Shown: piece after piece, positions 23,050 through 28,478 of the stretch
Layout of the letters: each line of letters begins with the position of its first letter
Numbering within the stretch: position 1 is the stretch's first letter
From: DASRVA01 sp035550715
GTDB taxonomy: Bacteria > Gemmatimonadota > Gemmatimonadetes > JACCXV01 > JAHWKZ01
Assembly: GCA_035550715.1 (NCBI GenBank)
Contig: DASZOP010000156.1
Coordinates: forward strand, 1 to 28,478
Direction: 5' to 3'
DNA length: 28,478 nt
Notes under the pieces: model-generated
The model's input: only the letters and a program-made list of their open reading frames with translations
Database searches by the model: none
Told to the model about the DNA's origin: nothing
Program-made: the position numbers and the translations under genes

Positions 23050-23395
23050 GCTGATCGACCTCCTCGTCTCGTGCCTCGCCGGCCGAGGTCGTTTCATCGG
23101 CCAGCCGCGCCAGCCCGTCGGCGATGTGCCGGTCGGTGATCCCCAGAGCGGCGACGGCCACCCGGCCGGCGAGCTCGCCGAGCCCGTCCTTGGTCCATCC
23201 CTCGTAGACGGGGATGCCCGCCGCGCGCAGCCGCTCGAGCAACGCCTCGCGGCGCGGCCCCGACAGGTCCGTCGCCAGGAGCGCCGCCGTCAGGCGCCGC
23301 TCATGGACCGCCTCGACCGTCTGCCTCACGCCGACCACGACCCGCCCGGCCCGACGGGCCTGCCGGACGAGACCCTCGGCCCGGGACCGGAACAC
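23042..23395 (-). CDS. YlxQ-like L7Ae/L30e family RNA-binding protein
   Basis: 117 residues from GTG at 23395, preferred because GGGGAGG sits 5 nt upstream and translation then follows the nusA stop without overlap; an ATG at 23431 would overlap nusA and lacks spacing for a binding site. The pattern LVRQARRAGRVVVGVRQTVE, LTAALLATDLSGPRREAL, RAAGIPVYEGWTKDGLGELA and VAVAALGITD follows the L7Ae/L30e fold as seen in YlxQ, encoded between nusA and infB in many bacteria. RNA binding is inferred from the family. A YlxR (DUF448) gene, often placed here, is missing. Confidence 0.75.
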   Translation of the reverse strand: MFRSRAEGLVRQARRAGRVVVGVRQTVEAVHERRLTAALLATDLSGPRREALLERLRAAGIPVYEGWTKDGLGELAGRVAVAALGITDRHIADGLARLADETTSAGEARDEEVDQRG

Positions 23396-23408
23396 CCGGT
23401 CCTCCCCG

Positions 23409-25250
23409 TCAACGGGAGGCCTCCGGCTCATCCTCCGCCGTCTCTCGAGGGGTCTCCACGGCCGGCGACTCCTCCGCCGCGGCGGACGCGGGCGGCTCCT
23501 CGGCGGCGTCGAGCGCGCGCTGATCGGGATCGACGGCCCGCTCCGGGCCCCCTGCCTCTTCGGGCGCGGCCGCCTCCCCGGCGGGCGGCGCCGGGGACTC
23601 GGCTCCCGGCTCGTCCTCCCACTCCTCGTCCACCTCGACCGTCAGCTCGTCGATCAGCTGCACCAGCCGCGTGGCGGTCTCGGGGCCGATGCCCGGAATC
23701 GCGGCCAGCTCGTCGTGCTCCAGGTTGATGATGTCGTCGAAGGTGCGATAGCCCCCCGCCGCCAACGCGGCCGCCGTCTCGGCGTCGATGCCCGGGATGT
23801 CAGCCAGGGCGAACTCCTCGTCCTCTACCTCTACCGGCCTGGGTTCGACGGGCTCGGGGCGGCGGCCGAACAGGGCCGCCTCTTCCTGGGCCAGATAGTC
23901 GGCCTTGCTGACCAGGTCGATGCGGTAGCCGGTAAGCTTGGACGCCAGCCGGACGTTCTGGCCCGAGCGCCCGATGGCGAGCGAGAGCTGATCCTCGGCG
24001 CAGACGACGGTGGCGCGCTTCTCCGGCGGCTCCGGACGGGCGGGCTCCGGCGTCTCGGGCGCGGCGCTCTCGGGCGCCTCCTCGCGGGGCTCCTCGCCGG
24101 CGGATGCCTGCGAGGCGCGCCGGGCGGCCTCTTCGCGCGAGACCTTCGCGGCCTCTTCGCGCGAAACCTTGGCCGCCTCCAGCGCGGCCGCGGTTTCCTC
24201 CGGGCTCGCCGGCTGGAAGGGCGCCGGCGCGGCCGTCGGGCCGCGGAAGCGGGCGCGTGACTTCATCGCTCCGCTCAGCGACTCCGCGAACAGGCCGCTG
24301 TCGTCGGCTCCGCCCGGCTCCTGGAGGGTGATCTTGTAGACCTGGGCCGGCGAGAGCGCCTGGGCGATGAACTCGCGGGGCTCGTCGGTCCACGGCACGA
24401 TGTCGATCCGCTCGCCTCCCAGCTCGGAAACCACGGCCTGGACGCGACTCCCTTTGAGGCCCACGCAGGCACCGACGGGGTCGACGTGCTGATCACGGGA
24501 CCAGACGGCAATCTTCGAACGGCTCCCCGGCTCCCGCGCGATGGCCCGGATCTCCACGATCCCCTGGAACACTTCCGGAACCTCGAGCGCGAAGAGCGCC
24601 CTCACGAAATCGGGATGGGTGCGGCTCAGCACGAGCTGGGGACCCTTGTTGGTCTCGCGGATATCGAGCAGGAGCGCGCGGATCGTCTCGCCCTGGCGCA
24701 GGTACTCCCGCCGCACCTGCTCGCGCGCCGGGAGGAGGGCCTCGGTGCGGCGATCCAGGAAGACGAGGGCGTTCCCGCGATCGACCTGCTGGACCGTTCC
24801 CGAGACGAGCTGCCCGACCTTGTCCGCGTACTCGGCGCGGATCCGGTTGCGCTCCTCCTCGCGGACCTTCTGGATGATCATCTGCTTGGCGGCCTGGATG
24901 GCGTTGCGGCCGAAGTCGCTCACCTCGAGCGGGATCTCGGCCATCTGGCCGGGCTGCGGATCCCCGTCGCCCCATGGCTCGTTCACGTACGGAAGGTCCT
25001 TCGCCTCCGCGATCGTCATCTGACGCGAGGCGTCCTCGAGTACCTCCTCGTCGGCGACCACCTCCTTGAGCAGGTAGATGCCGATCTTCCCGGTCGACGG
25101 ATCGATCACGATGTCGGCGTTGGCCTCCGCGCCATACTTGCGCCGCACGGCGGCCAGCATGCCCGCCTTCACGAGGTCCACGACCTCGGTCCGGTCGAGG
25201 GCCTTCTCGCGCGTGAGCTGGCTGAAGGCGTCCAGGATCTCGGTTGCCAT
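23409..25250 (-). CDS. nusA: Transcription termination/antitermination factor NusA
   Basis: 613 residues, longer than the usual 350-500. Domain order: N-terminal RNAP-binding domain (1-135), S1 (about 145-205), KH1 (about 230-308, with VGACVGLKGSRVQAVVSEL), an insertion of about 100 residues, KH2 (about 411-448, EDQLSLAIGRSGQNVRLASK), two helix-hairpin-helix motifs (DIPGIDAETAAAL and AIPGIGPETATRL, 482-530), then a long acidic Ala/Pro tail. KH1 and KH2 are normally contiguous, so the Ala/Glu-rich insertion is odd. The ATG at 25250 follows GAGGAG. It follows rimP by 77 bp in the classical rimP-nusA-infB operon. Confidence 0.97.
   Translation of the reverse strand: MATEILDAFSQLTREKALDRTEVVDLVKAGMLAAVRRKYGAEANADIVIDPSTGKIGIYLLKEVVADEEVLEDASRQMTIAEAKDLPYVNEPWGDGDPQPGQMAEIPLEVSDFGRNAIQAAKQMIIQKVREEERNRIRAEYADKVGQLVSGTVQQVDRGNALVFLDRRTEALLPAREQVRREYLRQGETIRALLLDIRETNKGPQLVLSRTHPDFVRALFALEVPEVFQGIVEIRAIAREPGSRSKIAVWSRDQHVDPVGACVGLKGSRVQAVVSELGGERIDIVPWTDEPREFIAQALSPAQVYKITLQEPGGADDSGLFAESLSGAMKSRARFRGPTAAPAPFQPASPEETAAALEAAKVSREEAAKVSREEAARRASQASAGEEPREEAPESAAPETPEPARPEPPEKRATVVCAEDQLSLAIGRSGQNVRLASKLTGYRIDLVSKADYLAQEEAALFGRRPEPVEPRPVEVEDEEFALADIPGIDAETAAALAAGGYRTFDDIINLEHDELAAIPGIGPETATRLVQLIDELTVEVDEEWEDEPGAESPAPPAGEAAAPEEAGGPERAVDPDQRALDAAEEPPASAAAEESPAVETPRETAEDEPEASR
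24124..24171 (-). repeat. 24-bp tandem duplication in nusA
   Basis: Two head-to-tail 24-bp copies (24124-24147 and 24148-24171) with one internal substitution. They encode KVSREEAA twice, inside the NusA interdomain insertion. Confidence 0.8.
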
Positions 25251-25327
25251 GTCTCGTTCTCCTCGTTACGGAGCCCCGGCCGGGCCGGGCACTCTCGAGC
25301 GTTGGATCTGTCAGGATCAGCGAACCG

Positions 25328-25798
25328 TCACCAGGTCCAGTGGAGCCGCGCCTTCGCGATGTCCCGGTGGGCGAACGTCCAGCGTTCGCCCTCGGGATCG
25401 ACGACCGTGATCGCGAAGGATTCCTCGTCGACGCCCGCCACGCGTTCCAGCGTGCCCACGATCCGTCGCCGGCCGCCCTGCGGGGCGAAGAGCCGGACTT
25501 CGACGTCGCGACCCACATAACGCTCGAAGTGGCGGCGCTCGCGCAGCGGGCGGTCGAGGCCCGGACTGGAGACCTCGAGCACGTAGGTCTCGGGGACCGC
25601 GACCGCGGTCTCCAGGCCGGCCTCGAGGAGCCGGGAGATCCTGGCGCAATCGTCCACGCCGACGCCGCCGGGGCGGTCCACGTACACGCGGACGACGGGC
25701 CTTTTCCTCGAGCCGGCGACCTCCACGTCCACGAGCTCGACGCCCTCCCGGGCGACGAGCGGCTCGATGAGGGCCGACAGCCGATCGACGTCAGGCAT
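25328..25798 (-). CDS. rimP: Ribosome maturation factor RimP
   Basis: Assists 30S assembly. 156 residues from the ATG at 25798 (MPDVDRLSALIEPL), which fits the family N-terminus and has a G-rich site upstream; the longer open frame runs back through the terminator and is not credible. Family features are GVELVDVEVAGSRKRPVVRV, the DDCARISRLL segment and the diagnostic LEVSSPGLDRPLRERRHFER, then the C-terminal SH3-like domain ending KARLHWTW. First gene of the rimP-nusA-infB block. Confidence 0.95.
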   Translation of the reverse strand: MPDVDRLSALIEPLVAREGVELVDVEVAGSRKRPVVRVYVDRPGGVGVDDCARISRLLEAGLETAVAVPETYVLEVSSPGLDRPLRERRHFERYVGRDVEVRLFAPQGGRRRIVGTLERVAGVDEESFAITVVDPEGERWTFAHRDIAKARLHWTW

Positions 25799-25834
25799 CG
25801 ACCTGCCCCCTGGAACACGGGTCGAGGACGGGCG

Positions 25835-25866
25835 AAAGAAAAAAAGTGGGGAGGCCGGCCCCACTT
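25835..25866 (-). terminator. Intrinsic terminator after pgeF
   Basis: On the minus strand AAGTGGGG (25866-25859) pairs perfectly with CCCCACTT (25851-25844) around a 7-nt loop and runs into TTTTTCTTTC. Stem and tract are textbook. It ends the mscS-pgeF transcript and lies 37 nt before the rimP start. Confidence 0.88.
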
Positions 25867-25874
25867 CGAACCCG

Positions 25875-25902
25875 AATATAGCCCAAAGCGAAGCCGGGAC
25901 AA
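25875..25902 (-). promoter_or_regulatory. Candidate promoter for the rimP-nusA-infB operon
   Basis: TTGTCC (25897-25902) and TATATT (25875-25880) are separated by 16 bp on the minus strand, the best sigma-70-like match I see in the window. The expected start near 25867 falls at the base of the terminator hairpin, so the leader would begin with that hairpin. Confidence 0.5.
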
Positions 25903-25939
25903 GGGCTTCCCCCGCTCCGCCGGGCCGGGCCGAGGCCGG

Positions 25940-26722
25940 TCAGCCGCGCGCGGGCAGCCCCGCGAAGGCGAGCATCCGTCCGCCGGTGGGGTCCCGGCGG
26001 TAGCTGTAGAAGAGGTCGGACGCGCACGAGGTGCAGAGGTCCGAGGCCGTGATCGCGCTCCCGGGGACGCCCCACGCCTCGGCCTGCCGGCTCAGCGCCG
26101 CCCGCAGGTCGACCCGCGACCCGTGGGGCCCGGGATGGACCCAGCCGTCCGGCTCGGGGCCCGCCTCGGTGGCCTTGAGCGCCTCGACGACTTCCTCCCC
26201 GACGGGGTAGCAGCACGGACCGATCGCGGGGCCCCACCAGGCGAGGATGTCGGCCGGCCGGACCCCCGCCTCCGAGAATCGCTCGAGTGCGGCCGGCACG
26301 ATCCCGGCGGCGATCCCCCGCCACCCCGCGTGGAGAAGGGCCAGGACGCCCGCACGGGGCGCGTACAGGAGGGCCGGCACGCAGTCGGCCACCCCCACCG
26401 TGAGCAGCAGGCCGGGCCGGTCGGCCAGGATCCCGTCGACCCCGGCCACCCGCAGGAGGAAGGGGCCGTCCGCAGCGTCGCTCCCGGGTACGGTGAGCCC
26501 GCGCGTGTCGTAGAGCCGGGCGCCGTGGACCTGGAGCCCCCCGACCAGGCCTTCGAACCGCCCGGCGGCCCACGATCGAAGCCCCTCGAGCGCCGGGTCG
26601 CGACCTCCCCGCCCGCCGTCCCCGGCCGTCCGCAGCGTGATCCCCGCCACCAGGGGGTGACCGGGCCACCCCGTCTCGAGATGCGGGAAGCCGCGGGCAC
26701 GGGTCTCGACGGCCCGCGTCAC
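25940..26722 (-). CDS. pgeF: Multicopper-oxidase-like laccase-domain protein, peptidoglycan editing factor / purine nucleoside phosphorylase family
   Basis: 260 residues of the YfiH/DUF152 family. The signature metal and active-site segments are all present: QVHGARLYD, GVADCVPALLY, LLHAGWRGIAAG, GPAIGPCCYPVG and DLCTSCASDLFYSYRRD. Members are reported as purine nucleoside phosphorylase/adenosine deaminase-like enzymes, and YfiH of E. coli (PgeF) helps keep L-Ser out of peptidoglycan precursors. Which applies here cannot be read. The GTG at 26722 overlaps the mscS stop by GTGA. A strong terminator follows. Confidence 0.92.
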   Translation of the reverse strand: MTRAVETRARGFPHLETGWPGHPLVAGITLRTAGDGGRGGRDPALEGLRSWAAGRFEGLVGGLQVHGARLYDTRGLTVPGSDAADGPFLLRVAGVDGILADRPGLLLTVGVADCVPALLYAPRAGVLALLHAGWRGIAAGIVPAALERFSEAGVRPADILAWWGPAIGPCCYPVGEEVVEALKATEAGPEPDGWVHPGPHGSRVDLRAALSRQAEAWGVPGSAITASDLCTSCASDLFYSYRRDPTGGRMLAFAGLPARG

Positions 26723-27738
26723 GCCGTCCCGCCCCCCGCCGGAGCCTCGGGGGGGCCGCCCTCGGCAGCGCCGTCGGCCGGCCCCTCGGCTCCCGGGCCG
26801 CCCCGCTCCGGCAGCCGCTCGACGTACAGCGAACGGGTCGGGAACGGGATCTCGATGCCGGCCCCGTCCAGCGCCTTCTTGATCCGCTCCATGTACTCGA
26901 AGTCGAGCGGGACCTCCGTGTGCGGATCCCGGAGCCAGAACCGGAGGGCGAGGTTGACCGAGGATTCGGCCATCGCCGTGACCACCACGTCCGGTCCCGG
27001 CCGGGTGCGGAGCCGCTCGTCGCCGGCGGTGAGCGCCAGGACCAGCGCGCGGACCTCGTCGATGTCCTCCCGATAGGCGATCCCGAACGGGATGTCGACT
27101 CGCGTCGAGGCCTGCATCGTGTGGTTGATGATCTTGTTGTTGACCACGTTCTGGTTCGGGATGATCACCACCATGTTGCGGCCGGTGTGGATGCGGGTCG
27201 AGCGCAGCGTGATCCGCTTCACCTGCCCGTACTCGCCGTCGATCTCCACACGGTCGCCCACCCGGAATGGACGATCCCAGAGGATCGTCATGCCGGCGAT
27301 GAAGTTGGCGAGCGTGTCCTTGGCCGCGAAGCCCAGCGCCAGCCCGGCGACCCCGAGCCCCGCAAGGAGACCGGTGATGTTGAAGCCGAGCTGCCCGAGC
27401 GCCAGCACCACCCCGAACCCCAGCACGACGTAGCGCAGAATGACGGTCAGCAGCTGGGCCGCGTCCTCCTGGATCCGGCTGCGCTCGAAGATCGGCCGGA
27501 GCGCACGCGCCATGATCCAGTAGATCCCGATGAAGACGAGGAGGACCAGAACGGCCACGACCAGCTTGCCGCCAAACTTGAGCAGCTCGACCTGGAAATC
27601 CCCGGCCAGATCCCAGAGGTCGGCGAGGGAGCGGACCTCGCCGATCCGGTCGACGGTGCGCTCCAGGTTCTCGAGAACCATGGTCGTGTCGGCGGGTGCC
27701 GCTCCCGACCCGGGCATCGGCGATGCTTCCTGGACCAT
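26719..27738 (-). CDS. mscS: MscS-family small-conductance mechanosensitive channel
   Basis: 339 residues. Three membrane segments are visible: LVVAVLVLLVFIGIYWIMA (about 58-76), TVILRYVVLGFGVVLALGQL (about 98-117) and the pore helix GLLAGLGVAGLALGFAAKD (about 123-141), whose Ala/Gly pattern is the MscS signature. The beta domain follows with DRPFRVGDRVEIDGEYGQV and VVIIPNQNVVNNKIINH. The C-terminal tail is Gly/Pro/Ala-rich and variable. It releases osmolytes under hypo-osmotic shock. The ATG at 27738 overlaps the glycosyltransferase stop by one base (TGATG). A start at the internal ATG about 20 codons in is also possible. Confidence 0.93.
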   Translation of the reverse strand: MVQEASPMPGSGAAPADTTMVLENLERTVDRIGEVRSLADLWDLAGDFQVELLKFGGKLVVAVLVLLVFIGIYWIMARALRPIFERSRIQEDAAQLLTVILRYVVLGFGVVLALGQLGFNITGLLAGLGVAGLALGFAAKDTLANFIAGMTILWDRPFRVGDRVEIDGEYGQVKRITLRSTRIHTGRNMVVIIPNQNVVNNKIINHTMQASTRVDIPFGIAYREDIDEVRALVLALTAGDERLRTRPGPDVVVTAMAESSVNLALRFWLRDPHTEVPLDFEYMERIKKALDGAGIEIPFPTRSLYVERLPERGGPGAEGPADGAAEGGPPEAPAGGGTA

Positions 27739-28478
27739 CAGTCCCCGAATCGGAAGCGAACGATGTGCCAGATCGCGGCGACACCGTCCCGCCAGGTGAT
27801 CTTCTTGCCGGCCTCGTAGTCGCGCCCGTGGTAGGTGATCGGCGTCTCGTAGATCCGCCAGCCGCCGCGCGCCACCTTGGCGGTCAGCTCGGGTTCGATC
27901 CCGAAGCGGTCCGAGCGCAGAGTCGGACCGATGGCGTCGATCACTTCACGGCGGAACGCCTTGTAGCAGGTCTCCATGTCGGTCAGGTTCAAATTGGTGA
28001 AGACGTTGGAGAGCAACGTCACGAGGCGGTTCCCGACGTAGTGCCAGAAAAGGTGGACGCGCTGGGGACCGCCCAGGAACCGCGAGCCGTAGACGACGTC
28101 GGCCTCACCCTGAAGGATCGGCTCGACGAGCTTCGGATAGTCGCGCGGATCGTACTCCAGGTCGGCGTCCTGGACGAGTACGATCTCGCCGCGCGCCTCC
28201 ACGAACCCGCGCCGCAGAGCGGCCCCCTTGCCCCGGTTCTCTGGGAGAAGGACGACTCGCACCGGCACCGGGCGGCCGTCCGGCCCGGAAAAGATCCTCG
28301 AGCCGCGGGTCACGTCCTCCAGAAACTCGCGAGTCCCATCGGTCGAGCGGTCGTCGACGACGATGATCTCCTTGGTGAACGGTGATGCCGCGATCCGCTC
28401 CAGGATACGCCCGATCGTGCGCGCCTCGTTGTAGGCCGGCACGACGATCGTGAGCTGCGGACGCACGTCCTCGACCAC
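27738..28478 (-). CDS. Family 2 glycosyltransferase, dolichyl-phosphate-mannose synthase-like, 5' end at window edge
   Basis: 246 codons are visible; the first readable codon is GTG at 28478, so the start may be here, slightly downstream (GTG at 28466) or outside. The GT-A fold is clear: LTIVVPAYNEARTIGRIL, EIIVVDDRSTDGTREFL, PENRGKGAALRRGF and the metal-binding VQDADLEYDPRDYPKL. The C-terminal half contains RFGIEPELTAKV, WRIYETPITYHGRDYEAGKK and GVAAIWHIVRFRF, typical of polyprenyl-phosphate glycosyltransferases. No membrane helices are visible, so it acts at the inner face of the membrane. The sugar donor is unknown. Confidence 0.9.
   Translation of the reverse strand: MVEDVRPQLTIVVPAYNEARTIGRILERIAASPFTKEIIVVDDRSTDGTREFLEDVTRGSRIFSGPDGRPVPVRVVLLPENRGKGAALRRGFVEARGEIVLVQDADLEYDPRDYPKLVEPILQGEADVVYGSRFLGGPQRVHLFWHYVGNRLVTLLSNVFTNLNLTDMETCYKAFRREVIDAIGPTLRSDRFGIEPELTAKVARGGWRIYETPITYHGRDYEAGKKITWRDGVAAIWHIVRFRFGD

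Noticed and set aside
20203..23139. 978-codon plus-strand ORF over infB
   Set aside because: Antisense shadow of a GC-rich gene; no recognisable domain, and infB occupies the minus strand.
25940..27784. 614-residue minus-strand ORF as a fusion of pgeF with an upstream domain
   Set aside because: The upstream half is out of frame with mscS and low-complexity; pgeF starts at GTG 26722.

Overview
The window is a dense, high-GC bacterial chromosome segment in which every protein gene I can support lies on the minus strand, so it reads from high to low coordinates. GTG and TTG starts are common and most junctions are tight: seven pairs share a GTGA overlap and one an ATGA overlap. Apolipoprotein N-acyltransferase, two lipoprotein signal peptides, an MscS channel and the Mre/Rod set point to a diderm, rod-shaped bacterium that uses the MEP isoprenoid route. 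Gene content alone does not fix the phylum. An uncultivated high-GC lineage such as Rokubacteria/Methylomirabilota is only my guess. I see no phage, IS, CRISPR, tRNA or rRNA genes.

Layout in transcription order. (1) 28478-25940: family 2 glycosyltransferase (5' end at the window edge), mscS and pgeF, closed by a textbook intrinsic terminator. (2) 25798-17602: translation and transcription block rimP, nusA, ylxQ-like, infB, ylxP, rbfA, truB, ribF, rpsO. (3) 17378-13516: pnp behind a structured leader, then alanine dehydrogenase and dut. (4) 13502-7773: the elongasome mreB, mreC, mreD, mrdA (PBP2), rodA. (5) 7711-4272: ssb, a secreted protein of unknown function, a SpoIID/LytB lipoprotein and a CAP-domain lipoprotein. 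(6) 4030-1: ispG, a Gfo/Idh/MocA oxidoreductase, lnt and the 5' end of rpmE.

The most unusual content is not a protein. Four copies (112-119 bp) of one structured element occupy intergenic spacers: E1 4154-4272, E4 7079-7193, E2 20219-20330 and E3 20670-20788. Each has long terminal arms that pair within the copy but differ between copies, a central 7-bp hairpin whose variable pairs covary, near-identical internal boxes, and a mismatch at the same eighth position of the terminal stem in all four. Three copies abut or overlap the stop codon of the upstream gene; the fourth is inverted. This fits a dispersed, structure-constrained element (REP/MITE-like DNA or a 3'-UTR RNA). I cannot match it to a named family.

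Other regulatory features include a 15-bp perfect hairpin containing the lnt stop codon, an intrinsic-terminator look-alike with a T8 run inside the spoIID signal-peptide codons, a pnp leader fold that would pair with its own Shine-Dalgarno, and a promoter-like sequence immediately upstream of the pgeF/rimP terminator.
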